Source: Incurvaria masculella (taxonomy: Eukaryota; Arthropoda; Insecta; Lepidoptera; Incurvariidae). Taken from it: a stretch of 64,000 nt of DNA. Positions 33,486 through 43,578 of the stretch are shown here, one piece after another. Position 1 is the stretch's first letter. The number at the start of each line of letters is the position of its first letter. A program made the translations under genes and the position numbers. Below the pieces are notes generated by a model. It saw nothing but the letters and a program-made list of their open reading frames with translations. It was not told the DNA's origin and did not search any database. The DNA lies in assembly GCA_946894095.1 (NCBI GenBank), contig OX335660.1:7135001-7199000 (forward strand), read 5' to 3'.

Positions 33486-33765
33486 AAAAACCGGCCAAGT
33501 ACGAGTCGGACTCGCACACGAAGGGTTCCGTACCATCGTACTAGATTTAACACAAAAAAATCACTTTTTTTGTATGGGGCCCCCCTCTAATTTTTATTGT
33601 TTTTTTTTATCTTGTCTATTTGTTATTATAGCGGCAAAATAAATAAACACTCTGTGAGTTGAGTCACAGATACAGCCCTGTGACAGACGGACGGACGGAC
33701 GGACGGACAGCGGAGGCTTAGTAATAGGGTTCCGTTTTCACCCTTCCACCTTTCAACCCTAAAAA
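33486..33765 (+). repeat. SINE-like family A copy
   Basis: From ACCGGCCAAGTACGAGTCGG to the A-rich end; (GACG)n tract near 33690. Confidence 0.8.
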
Positions 33766-34591
33766 GTAGCAACGACGATTATTTTAGAAAAAGATCAAGC
33801 TTCCTTCTCTTGTTTAACATTTTACGTAGTAGTAGTCGTAATCCTTACTAAAACTGCCCAAATAATACTATCACGTATGTGGAATTATCCAATTAGAAGT
33901 ACTTTCAATTCGATCGGGGTCAATTAATTTGATCCGCGGACGAAATGCATTCGAGGAGATAGGAAGACGCGGATACGGGCGCCGGGTCGTGAACCCGTGA
34001 CGAGTGGGTCGCGGTCGTTCGGTGAGAGGGAAGCGTCCGATGCGGGCTGCCGTGTCGGAAACGAGACCAATTGGTCCTGTCGAACTGGATGAGATGCGGA
34101 ACATCCAGAACATCCCGAGACTGAGGGCAGCGAGTGGTCTTGGCTGGATCAACAATTCGTTAGACAAATCGTTTGGTGATTCAAGTTGCGCTTTACACGC
34201 AGTATAAGGAACGAAAGTATAAGGTCGAGTCGGTCGGATCGAGGAGGCGCCTATCCCACCCTCAATGCCCCTGTCGAACTGGATGAAAAGCGGAAAGTCC
34301 AGAAGATCTCGTTAGACTTTGGAAAGCAGCGAGTAGTCTTGGCTGGATCAACAAGTCGGAGCACACATCGTTGGGTAGTTCACGTTGCTCTTTGTACGTA
34401 AGTGAGGGTCCGATTCACGAGTCGCCTTACCCATTGTTCCTCCTCAACGCACCTATGCGAACATTCAGAAAATCCCGTTTGATTTTGGGAAGTAACAATC
34501 AACGGAACGGCTAATTGTCAATGAAGAGGTTGACGAGACTCAACTTTGGATGAGTGGTGTCAAGCGAGTGCAGGCACGGGACCGTGTCAAC
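33766..34591. repeat. degenerate ~190-bp repeated unit, unassigned
   Basis: 34080-34200 and 34271-34400 align: CGAACTGGATGA, then CAGCGAGTGGTCTTGGCTGG versus CAGCGAGTAGTCTTGGCTGG, GATCAACAA, and TTCAAGTTGCGCTTTACAC versus TTCACGTTGCTCTTTGTAC. Weaker echoes lie near 34445 and at 35608-35690. Translation shows no recognised protein. Confidence 0.5.
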
Positions 34592-35334
34592 TTAAGGTGG
34601 CCCAACCCGCTCAACTCCCCATACAAACGGGGAAAGAAGATCACGCCCATATTTCTTGTCAAAGATCCCAAATTTTGCTCTGAATAGCTTTATTTGATCG
34701 AACTAGATATCTGATGACCGTTGGCATTGTAAAATTGTATTTGGTTTCTATGTTATAAGGTCCGAAAGTTCGAATTTTTCGCGCATTTTATACAGTAACT
34801 TTGGAGGTGAATTACGCAATGATAAAGTAAGAACATCTTAAAAAGATTAGACATCAGACAGGGTCGCCTTCATAAAGTCCAAAAGGTCCAAAACCCAGAA
34901 CGTCCAAAGTATGTATTTTCGTGTGTATTATAAAATGCATATATTCTAACCTAACCTAACCCAATTAAGAATATCCGTATTCGTAAGTATTTTGGACGGT
35001 ATTGGTTTTGAACCTTGTGCTTTTTGGACTTTATGATGCGTCCCCATCAGACATAGCTTAATTAATGAAGATTTATAATCTATTTGGTTTTTGTTAGATT
35101 TTTGACTGCAGCGGTTGTGGTTTACTTTTAGCTATAAGTTGTTTTGCAATTAAAATTTTCGTAAATCTTACCAAATCATACACTCTGCACATTGTCTCTT
35201 TTGTGGACATGTTGCATCTTCCTCATCACGGAGCCAGTCTCATTCTTTGAAATAGAGAAGGTCCCAGAGCTCAACAGCACGGTTTTGTATCTTGCCCGCG
35301 AATGAGTTAGTCCCGCCGGGTTGGGCCACCTTAA
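34592..35334. mobile_element. TTAA-flanked element, family G4, ~740 bp
   Basis: TTAA at 34592-34595 and 35331-35334, with inverted termini TTAAGGTGGCCCAACCCG on both sides. No transposase frame. A smaller palindromic MITE seems nested at about 34866-35040 (TTCATAAAGTCCAAAAGG ... TTTTTGGACTTTATGATGCG). Confidence 0.75.
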
Positions 35335-35399
35335 TGGTGACTAATAATACCGTATCTGTTGTCATGATATTAGCCTCACATCGCATACCCGAAGAAATG

Positions 35400-35490
35400 A
35401 GACGCCATGTCAGGGACCTTAGTTTTATATGAGCACGGCTACATTGAATTACATAGATGGAAAGACGGTAAATTGTTCACTGCCTCTTCC
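35400..35490 (-). repeat. tRNA-headed SINE family F fragment
   Basis: GCCATGTCAGGGACCTTAG, ATGAGCACGGCTACATTGAA and TTCACTGCCTCTTCCG match the family F body. Confidence 0.5.
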
Positions 35491-35692
35491 GATGAGAAGG
35501 ACAGAACCCGCCGTCTTCGATGAAAATATCACTAGCGTCAATGTCTAGGATACGGGTCAATCAAACACAACAAACAACCTAACCGATTTGTTGCTCCCCA
35601 ACGCTCGCGTCGAACTGGATCAAGGACGAAACTGGCGGTACATCCTGTTAGTCTTTAGAAAAGGACGTGTGGCTAGCTTGTGGATCGACATA

Positions 35693-36240
35693 ATATTCCG
35701 GGAGGTCACGACATTTTTGGTCACGATAAGGTAAATGGCTGAATCTGGGTTCATATGTTAGAGACCAACCCTCTGATGCTAAATATGTCGGTCTGCCTGC
35801 GCCAAGTGGTTGCGTTATCTAGATTGGCTATATAAAATCGATGTTGGTATGTACGTGCTGATGAATATACTGATTGTCTGTACATCTCGATACCTACTCA
35901 TTATGCAACAATAACTAGTCGGTTTTTTAACTAAATGCCTCAATATACCTAAACTTATGTCTGTAACCTAAATCGCCTATAGCTACGAAATGGAACCAAA
36001 GATATTGTTCAGTTTTTGTATTACTAAGAAATTATGTAATGGTACTTTCATGTTGCATTATTTGCAGCCATTTACCATATCGTAACGATAACTACTTTTT
36101 CAGGCGCCTTATCTACGTAAAGCAACCACAGGCGCAGGCCGACCGACACATTTAGCTTCAGTGGATTGGTCTTTATCCTGTGAACCCAGTTTCAGCCATT
36201 TACATTATCGTTACCATTTTGGTCGCGACCTCCTAGTCTA
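35693..36240 (+). mobile_element. family D TIR element, ~550 bp, complete
   Basis: Left end CCGGGAGGTCACGACATTTT; right end read inward AGGAGGTCGCGACCAAAAT. The arms stay similar for about 115 bp (AATGGCTGAATCTGGGTTCA / AATGGCTGAAACTGGGTTCA). No transposase frame, so it is a non-autonomous DNA transposon of unassigned superfamily. Other copies: 38758-39310, 41182-41740, and fragments at 12877 and 50646. Confidence 0.8.
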
Positions 36241-36282
36241 AAAAGCCTTGTCTTATTACCTCTCTTTCAACCGAGGACGGGC

Positions 36283-36366
36283 GCGGCGACCGGAATTCAT
36301 CCGTATACCGACTGATGTATTATCACGTTTTAGTGATAATACATCAGTCGGTTCGCTTATGAATTC
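36283..36366 (+). repeat. relative of the 25177 inverted-repeat arm, with 20-bp perfect hairpin
   Basis: GCGGCGACCGGAATTCATCC ... GCTTATGAATTCGC matches the arm at 25177-25259. Inside, ACCGACTGATGTATTATCAC (36307-36326) and its exact complement (36333-36352) flank a 6-nt loop GTTTTA. Confidence 0.6.
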
Positions 36367-37078
36367 GCTCACTCCTAATGATTTCGAGTTCCAACGACAC
36401 ATATGATCTGCACAGGACGGCATTTAGTGCAACGAACATTCGATGTTGCTCGCCCCAAATTCGTAATTGAGCTGGCTGGCTGCAATGCCGCTACACGAAT
36501 AAGTTGTAGTAAGTAGTTCGTCCACGAAGCATGCGCGGATGCTCGACCTTCCGTGCTATCTCTTTCTTCTTCACTCGATACTTTCAGCAGGAAAGGCCGT
36601 CAGTTATTTTACTGTCGCAACGTAGTCCTTATGCACAGCATAATAATTTTTGATGCTACTGCCCATTATAACTTTTTTCCAACATAGACTTGGTGTAGAT
36701 TTTGACATACAAACATTCTTGATCCGTAACTGCGAACCGCGTGAAAGGCGAGGTGAAAGGACAATGCCCATTTGAAAAGCGGGGCTAAGATTAAGTAAAC
36801 TGTTCCCGAAAAATGCCTAAATTGTTGGAATTCCAAATGCATTTGGAGATTTATGGTGTGATTGTCTCATTGCAGGAAGATTGCCTAAAAATGTTTGCTT
36901 ATTAAATTGTGTTTTTACTTCAAATTCCGCCAAATTAACCGCAATTACGCAATTCTCCAACAGATGTCGCTCGCAGCAAGCTGTTTTCATTTGCTTGGTT
37001 GACATGGTTAATATACTATTTTAAGAAAAATATTGCTTTATTTACAAAACTTAACAATACTTAAATAATCACATACAG
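36367..37078. other. spacer, partly related to 25565-25940
   Basis: 36375-36455 (GAGTTCCAACGACACATATG, TGCAACGAACATTCGATGTT) is an inverted relative of 25565-25650. The rest has no gene. Confidence 0.35.
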
Positions 37079-37194
37079 CCCTATTCAGAGTGGGCGAACC
37101 AACTTTACTGCGCCGGACTAAACCGGTTTTAGTATGGTTAGTCCGGTGCTAATCTCGTACTAAGTTTTGACAGATCCTCTCTGAATACGACTGA
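37079..37194 (-). repeat. ~120-bp MITE, family E
   Basis: CTATTCAGAGTGGGCGAACC to CCTCTCTGAATACGACTG with TTAGTCCGGTGCTAATCTCG inside. Confidence 0.75.
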
Positions 37195-37479
37195 TAGTTC
37201 TTAGTAAAACATGGTAACCGTACGGAGCAAGCAAAATATATTAGACCAGACGTTACTTAAAAAATATATATCTATAGTTTTCCGTCTTCAGGATAACCGA
37301 AATATATCAATTACAATATGATTAAATATGTACAAACTAACTAAGCTTGTTTCATAGAGGAACGTTCAAGTTGACACTGCTTTTTTCGCCCATACAGAAA
37401 TGGACATTCTCCTTTGCATTCAACGCGATGAGTGAGTGACAAAGTGCCGGAACCCACACAGACGCAACCATCGTGCTAA

Positions 37480-37690
37480 AAACAGAGGAGCCGACGTTTC
37501 GCCGTGCGAATTATCAGCTGTGCGAGCGACCGGCGAACAGTCAGTGCGGTAGGTTCGAGTTGCGACCGCGAGCAAGCCCGAGGGGCCCGGCCCGGTGCGG
37601 ACACCGGGCGTGACCTGCCCCACTGCGCGTCGCCTTGACTCCTCAGCGGTCTTTTCGGCGCCATCGCGACTTGCCGAATCCGATGATGCC
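37480..37690. promoter_or_regulatory. CpG-rich tract, promoter-like
   Basis: CpG dense (CGACCGGCGAACAGTCAGTG, CCCGGCCCGGTGCGGACACC). AACAGTCAGTGCGG resembles an arthropod initiator. Overlapping frames on both strands reflect composition. No linked exon; it borders a SINE tail. Confidence 0.25.
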
Positions 37691-37758
37691 GGTGTGTACT
37701 TGAATGAAATACTCGTACGGCGCAATAATGAAACGTTAATGGAATCTCTGCGGCGCGG

Positions 37759-38135
37759 CTTTTTTTTATGCAACCTGACATGGATGGCTTATACCACACA
37801 ACTACCGTTATTAGGTGCCATGCCAGGACCTTCCCTTTATGAGCACGGATACATTGAATTGGATAGAAAACACGGACAATTTTTCATTGCCGTTTCAGCC
37901 ATAGTTTCATCCAGTGCGGTGGTACCAACCCGGGCGGGCTTTACCCTACCACCTTGTAGGGGAAGGGGACCTACAGTTTTACATGGGTTCCGAACCATGG
38001 TACAGCTCGCATTCGTAACGAAATGCACTTATCCAACTCAGAAAGAGAATGAAAGTGGTGCATGACCGGGCCAGGATTTGAACCCAGACCTCTGGGATGA
38101 AAGGCAAATCCTCTTGCCCCTAGACCGCGAGCCTA
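37759..38135 (-). repeat. tRNA-headed SINE, family F, near-complete
   Basis: On the minus strand the head reads AGGCTCGCGGTCTAGGGGCA and GGTTCAAATCCTGGCCCGG, a Pol III A-box/B-box arrangement like a tRNA. The ~300-bp body then ends in an A tract (T8 at 37760-37767 on the plus strand). Neighbouring ORFs (37595-38065, 37837-38028) are read-through of the SINE. Confidence 0.8.
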
Positions 38136-38757
38136 TCTCGAGCTTGCAGGCACTTCTGTATGCAGAATGTCGTACTCGTATCCAGAGCCTCTACTACGAG
38201 TTAGATATGACTTATAGATATATGAATACATAAGGTTGAACATAGAACCTCCTCCTTTTGTGACGTCGTTTATAAATCTCTAAGATCATCGACTTCGCTA
38301 GTTTACGCCGTAGAATAGAGCATTTGAGGGATGCACTAAATCGCCCGTCCATGGATTTTTAAATGTGTCTAGACACTCGTTCATATTATTTGTTGAACTT
38401 ACGGTTTTCCGGTGCGTGATGGCCGTACTGGGCCGACCGGATAACCGTAAGCTCGATAAATACTATGTACAACAACGGTGTAAACATATGAACAAATGCT
38501 CGTACATATTTTCAACACATTCATGTTATTTCATATTAAATGATTGTTGGACGTTCTTTTCATGCACGCTATGACGGTAGTGGATCAGTTTAGGTATGTT
38601 TCTCAGTGACCAATCGTGAGGTATTTATGAGAATATAGAAGGGGAACGGTGATCCCTACTAATAGACTAATTAATAGAATTGTAATTAAAGGTGTATGTA
38701 CTTACTCTTTTTCTTATAATTGTATTAAAGTTTTTTTAATTTGAAAAAAAATAAAAA
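38136..38757. other. spacer with half of an inverted-repeat MITE
   Basis: 38272-38408 (CTAAGATCATCGACTTCG, CGCCCGTCCATGGATTTTTA) matches one arm of the MITE at 45699-45912. The rest shows nothing. Confidence 0.4.
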
Positions 38758-39310
38758 AGACTAGGAGGTCGCGACAAAAATGTTAACGATAACGTAAATG
38801 GCTGAAACTAGGTTTACGGGATAAATACCAACCCTCTGAAGCTAAATGTGTCAGTCTGCCTGCGGCAAGTGGTTGCGTTACGTAAATAAGGCGCCTGAAA
38901 AAATTGTTATGGTGACAAAAAAAATATATGACAAGGTTAATGACTGTAAATACGGAAGCATGAATGTATCAGTACATACTTACTTAGCAATACCAAAACT
39001 GAAAAAATCTTTGGTTGCATTTTGTAGTTATATGCGATTTAGGTTACAGATATAACTTTAGGTATATTTAAGTATTTGATTAAAAAACCGACTGGTTATT
39101 GTTGCATAATTACTAGGTATCAATGTTTCTAGACAGTCAGTACATTCATCAGTAGGTACATACCAACATCTATTTTATGTAGCCAATAACGCAACCACTT
39201 GGCGCAGTCAGACCGACATATTTAACATCAGAGGGTTGGTCTCTAACATTTGAACCCAGATTCAGCCATTTACCTTATCGTGACCAAAAATTTCGTGACC
39301 TCCCGGAATA
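38758..39310 (-). mobile_element. family D TIR element, ~550 bp
   Basis: Starts AGACTAGGAGGTCGCGAC and ends GTGACCTCCCGGAAT, the reverse of the 35693 copy. The internal 69-codon frame is not conserved among copies. Confidence 0.8.
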
Positions 39311-39381
39311 TAACGGCGCGAAACGCTAGCAGGGACCATATTCGGTAGGTCTTACCGTTTTGGCTGATGCCCTTGGTACTC

Positions 39382-40023
39382 CTAAGAGCATAATGAGCTG
39401 ATCAAGTTCCATTCATTGGCTCGCGCCTGTTTCCTCAGTCAAATTAAGAAATATTTTTTCTGATATTTTCCACATGAAATAAATCTATTGAGAGCTACGA
39501 CCGTACGTTTTGGTTATGGGGATAAATTTACTTATATCCGTGAGTTGAAATGTACATACAAATACAATAAGGCGCATGTATATACAATCATGCATATAAG
39601 TTGAGTTACAAAAAACCGGCCAAGTGCGAGTCGGACTCGCACACGAAGGGTTCCGTACCATCGTACAAGATTTAACACAAAAATAACACGTTTTTTGTAT
39701 TACATGTATGCCTTTAATTTTTATTATTTTATAATTTTACCTATTTGTTGTTATAGCGACAAAATAAATACATAATCTGTGAACATTTCGGCTTCCTACC
39801 TGTTACGGTTCATGAGATACAGCCCTGTGACAGACGGACGGACGGACGGGCAGCGGAGGCTTAGTAATAGGGTTCCGTTTTCACCCTTTGGGTACGGAAC
39901 CCTAAAAAAGTACGGACGTAGCTGTCAGTTCATTTATTTAATGTGAAAAGTATTTATTAATTTGATTGAGGAAACAGGCACGAACAATTGTATGGAACTT
40001 GATCACCTAATCATCCTCTTGAT
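39382..40023 (+). mobile_element. family G3 MITE split by a SINE-like insertion
   Basis: The outer parts 39382-39610 (AGAGCATAATGAGCTGATCA, CGCGCCTGTTTCCTCAGTCA) and 39910-40023 (GAGGAAACAGGCACGAACAA, CACCTAATCATCCTCTTGA) match the unsplit copy at 57397-57717. Both outer TTAA motifs are mutated. Confidence 0.7.
39611..39909 (+). repeat. SINE-like family A, well-preserved copy
   Basis: From ACCGGCCAAGTGCGAGTCGG to GGGTACGGAACCCTAAAAAA. Shows the A-box-like GGCCAAGTGCG, B-box-like GGTTCCGTACC about 33 bp later, (GACG)n and an A-rich 3' end. Resembles a tRNA-derived SINE, which is inference. Inserted inside a G3 MITE. Confidence 0.8.
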
Positions 40024-40350
40024 GGCGAGTTCCATGCACAGGCATAGGAGCCGTAATGCACTCTAACCTCCTGTAACTGAAACATTATGAACATTATATA
40101 CATCCACGCTCGGTTGTGGGCATGCACCGCACGCAAAAATGTTTTATGCATTTTTCCATTAAAAGTGCAATTTAAGCGGTGGAAGGATAATTAACAGGAC
40201 ACACGCTTTATACTTCCCTCGTTCCACGAACGGATGCGGTTCTGTGACCGTCCGGACACAGCGAATTACCACATTCGGCTGATTACAACAGTTTTAGGAA
40301 ACGTTTAAACTATTATTTGTTATTTTTAATAAACGTATTGTGTTCATCAT
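40024..40350. other. spacer, nothing recognised
   Basis: No ORF or repeat seen. Confidence 0.3.
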
Positions 40351-40690
40351 CAGGGCCCGTAGTCCCAGTTGTCACCTAAATTGGTGTTTACGCCAAACCG
40401 ATCGACTGGCTTTTTCAAATGTATGGAGAAATGGATGAGCGCGCGCAGTGGGCGAACTAACATTTGCGAATCCGAATTTGATTTGACAGCTTACTCACCG
40501 TCGGCGTAAATACGGTGACGTTGCCGTTTACGCCGACTCCGGGTTTTCATACAAATCGGAAGTCCGTGTTTGACTTTGACAGCTGGAAGAAGTAAAACCA
40601 CAGAATAAGTAGGAAACATTTGTATGGGATTTGACGTTTTTCCGTAACTTCGGAGTTCCGTAAACGCTAATTTAGGTGAGAACTCAGGCT
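40351..40690 (-). repeat. family B palindromic MITE
   Basis: GGGCCCGTAGTCCCAGTTG to TTTAGGTGAGAACTCAGGCT. A family C MITE starts in its last few bases. Confidence 0.75.
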
Positions 40691-40841
40691 GAGATAAATA
40701 GACGTAGCAGAAACTGAGACTAACGAAAAGTAGTACTTTGTGACGTTATTTTGACACATTTTGTATGGACGAAATCTCAAAATAATGCAAAGTGACGTCA
40801 CAAAGTACTACTTTTCGTTAGTCTTAGTTTCTGTTACGACT
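40686..40841. repeat. family C palindromic MITE
   Basis: AGGCTGAGATAAATAGACGT to GTTTCTGTTACGACTA. The second arm holds an intact TGACGTCA; in the first arm it reads TGACGTTA. Confidence 0.8.
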
Positions 40842-40854
40842 AACCTAACAAAAC

Positions 40855-41021
40855 CGATAAATAGTCGTAACATAAACTAAGACTAACGAAAAGTAGTACT
40901 TTGTGACGTCACTTTGACACATTTTGCATAGATGAAATCTCAAAGTAATGCAAATTGACGTCACAAAGTACTACTTTTCGTTAGTCTTCGTTTCTGTTAC
41001 GACTATTTATCTAAGCCTCAG
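40855..41021. repeat. family C palindromic MITE
   Basis: GATAAATAGTCGTAACATAA to ACGACTATTTATCTAAGCCT, with TGACGTCA in both arms. Confidence 0.8.
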
Positions 41022-41039
41022 AGTACATGTCACAGAAAT

Positions 41040-41180
41040 ACCCACCGATGCACCGAGTCGGCGAGTGCAGCGTATCGCTCGGGTGCAGTCGCGCCGCGTG
41101 CCGTTCGGCCTATTTATAGTTCGGGCCGCGCGTGCTTTATTTCAGCGTCCGCCGCCGCAGTGGGGGAGCGCGGCTGGCTA
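41040..41180 (+). promoter_or_regulatory. CpG-rich TATA-type core-promoter candidate
   Basis: GGCCTATTTATAGTTCGGG near 41108-41126 is a good TATA match in a CpG-dense context, and TTTATTTCAGCGTCCG follows about 30 bp later. It is cut off at 41182 by a family D element. No downstream exon was found, so function is uncertain. Confidence 0.3.
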
Positions 41181-41181
41181 C

Positions 41182-41740
41182 TTATTCCGGGAGGTCACGA
41201 CATTTTTGGTCACCATAACGTAAATGGCTGAATCTGGGTTCACATGTTAGAGACCAACCCTCTGATGCTAAATATGTCGGTCTGCTTGCGCCAACTTGTT
41301 GCGTTATCTAGATTGGCTATATAAAATAGATTTAGGTATGTACCTTCTAATGGATATACTGATTGTCTAGAAATATTGATACCTATTAATTATACAAAAT
41401 AACCCGTTGATTTTTTAATAAAATACTTAAATGCACCAAAACTTATATCTGTAACCTAAATCGTCTATAAATACGAAATGCAACGAAATATTTGTTCAGT
41501 TTTGGTATTGCTAAACAAGTACGTACTGATACTTTCATGCTTCGTTATTTGCAGCCATTTACCTTACCATATATATTTTTTGTCACCATAACTACTTTTT
41601 CAGGCGCCTTATCTATGTAACGCAACCACTTCGGTCAGGCCGACTGACACTTTTAGCTGCAGAGGGTTGGTCTTTATCCTGTGAGCCCTGTTTCAGCCAT
41701 TTACGTTTTCATTACCATTTTTGTTGCGACCTCCTACTCT
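41182..41740 (+). mobile_element. family D TIR element, ~560 bp
   Basis: TATTCCGGGAGGTCACGACA to GTTGCGACCTCCTACTCT; same layout as 35693-36240. Confidence 0.8.
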
Positions 41741-41927
41741 GACACGCCACCTGTTGGCCGACGGGAGGGATCCACGGGAGAATGCAAAAAATGTTTATAG
41801 ATTACAAGCTATCCGCCCTTTCTAATCGGCGCGCACACTTTGACCCAATTGCTACATAAGATATGTAATAATGTTTAATTGTTATTAACTGAGCAAACCT
41901 ACTTTAACTTGAATGTCTAGTTTCCAA

Positions 41928-41990
41928 GGCTAAGATAAACTAGATCTAACGAAAAGTAGTACTTCGTGACGTCACTTTGACTCATTTTTC
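41928..41990 (+). repeat. family C MITE, half copy
   Basis: AGGCTAAGATAAACTAGATC then AACGAAAAGTAGTACTTCGT and one TGACGTCA; stops before the centre. It is followed at 41991-42054 by an end fragment of family G3 (GGAATCAGGCACGAGTCATT). Confidence 0.65.
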
Positions 41991-42589
41991 GAGGAATCAG
42001 GCACGAGTCATTGTATGGAACTCGATCACCTCATTACCCTCTTAAGCACTCTGCGAAATTCCGAATAATTTAAAACCTGCGAGCGGATAAATGTGGGATA
42101 ATACATTCCCAATTTCGCGGCCAAGGGCGGGCGTCAAACCGGCGGCGACGCTGTCCTAAGTGGAAGGATGCGCGAGGCATAGTGCGAGTGGGAAAGCACG
42201 CGCCAGAGCGGGACTCCACCGCCGCTCCGCCGCGGGCAGAGCCCCTAGTCGGACTTCTCGCCTAAATTGGCGTTAACGGAACTTCAAAGTTACTTAAAAA
42301 CGTGTAATGGAAGCAACGGTTGCTAACCGCTCTTTTGAAACATCACTTTTTAAAATGTGTAAAGGCGGTTACAAACATCAAACCTCATATGAGTTTTACT
42401 ACTCTTTTGGTTTTACTTCTTCCACCTGCCAAAATCGAACTCGGAACGCAAACTTTGTATGAAAATGCGGAGTCGGCGTTTTACTAATAAACGTATGGGC
42501 TAACTATATCGGATGGATAAGCAGAAGCGAAAACAAATCCGTCGAATAGTTATCTGATTGTTTATCAAACTAATGAAATGTCAGCCCTC

Positions 42590-43447
42590 AGGCTGAGATA
42601 AATAGTCGTAACAGAAACTAAGACTAACTAAAAGTAGTACTTTGTGACATCACTTTGCATAACTTAGACATTTCGTCCATACAAAACGTGTCAAACTGAC
42701 GTCACAAATTAGTACTTTCCGTTAGCCTTAGTTTCTCTTACGACTATTTATCTCCGCCTCAGGCTGAGATAAATAGTCGTAACAGAAACTAAGACTAACT
42801 AAAAGTAGTACTTTGTGACATCACTTTGCATAACTTTGACATTTCGTCCATACAAAACGTGTCAAACTGACGTCACAAATTAGTACTTTCCGTTAGCCTT
42901 AGTTTCTCTTACGACTATTTATCTCCGCCTCAGGCTGAGATAAATAGTCGTAACAGAAACTAAGACTAACTAAAAGTAGTACTTTGTGACATCACTTTGC
43001 ATAACTTTGACATTTCGTCCATACAAAACGTGTCAAACTGACGTCACAAATTAGTACTTTCCGTTAGTCTTAGTTTCTCTTACGACTATTTATCTCCGCC
43101 TCAGGCTGAGATAAATAGTCGTAACAGAAACTAAGACTAACTAAAAGTAGTACTTTGTGACATCACTTTGCATAACTTTGACATTTCAAAGGCGACTAGG
43201 CGGTGGCGGAAGACCAGCGGCTGGAGGGACCCGCCCATCCAGGACTTTGCTGAGCCATAGCCTTTTTACGAATTACATAGGTAGTAGCACCATATATTGT
43301 TTCCCTGAAAGCTGTATGTGACCTGTAAGAATGTGTAATTTCGTAAATAAATTATTATTATTATTATTTCGTCCATACAAAATGTGTCTAAGTGACGTCA
43401 CAAAGTAGTACCTTCCGTTAGCCTTAGTTTCTGTTACGACTATTTAG
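42590..43447 (+). repeat. tandem array of four family C MITE units, 171-bp period
   Basis: The block AGGCTGAGATAAATAGTCGT recurs at 42590, 42761, 42932 and 43103, exactly 171 bp apart. Units are nearly identical, differing in single bases (e.g. ACTTAGAC versus ACTTTGAC; GCCTTAG versus GTCTTAG). Each unit is itself a palindromic MITE. TGACGTCA sites lie at 42697, 42868, 43039 and 43393. The fourth unit is interrupted at 43188-43365 by a retroelement tail. Confidence 0.95.
43188..43365 (+). mobile_element. 5'-truncated LINE 3' end inserted in array unit 4
   Basis: A 178-bp insert begins AAAGGCGACTAGGCGGTGGC and ends TAAATTATTATTATTATT, a repeating ATT tail. The 5-bp ATTTC is present on both sides (43183-43187 and 43366-43370), a target-site duplication. 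Units 1-3 lack it, so it came after the tandem amplification. Confidence 0.8.
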
Positions 43448-43578
43448 TTCAGACTCGCGAATGTTAGTTCGCTTAAACCCACTGCGCGCGCTCTTCAATT
43501 CTCGATACATCTGAAAACGCCGGCCATCGGTTTGGCGTGAACGAGAATTTAGGTGAAGCGTCGGACTATGGGCTCGGA

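Larger units (their letters stand above)
42238..43578 (+). repeat. family B palindromic MITE, split by other elements
   Basis: Left part 42238-42479 (AGAGCCCCTAGTCGGACTTC, CGCCTAAATTGGCG, GAAAATGCGGAGTCGGCG) and right part 43447-43578 (CAGACTCGCGAATGTTAG, GCGTGAACGAGAATTTAGG) flank the 171-bp array. A second, small foreign segment lies at about 42303-42389. Confidence 0.6.

Noticed and set aside
34950..34966. CCTAA repeats as an interstitial telomere
   Set aside because: Only about three units of CCTAA (the insect TTAGG complement), too few to mean a telomeric relic.
37420..38065. 117- to 156-codon ORFs on both strands
   Set aside because: They run through CpG-rich DNA and the tRNA-headed SINE; the frames include SINE body sequence.
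42590..43447. CRISPR array
   Set aside because: Regular spacing, but the whole 171-bp unit is repeated with no unique spacers, and the genome is eukaryotic.
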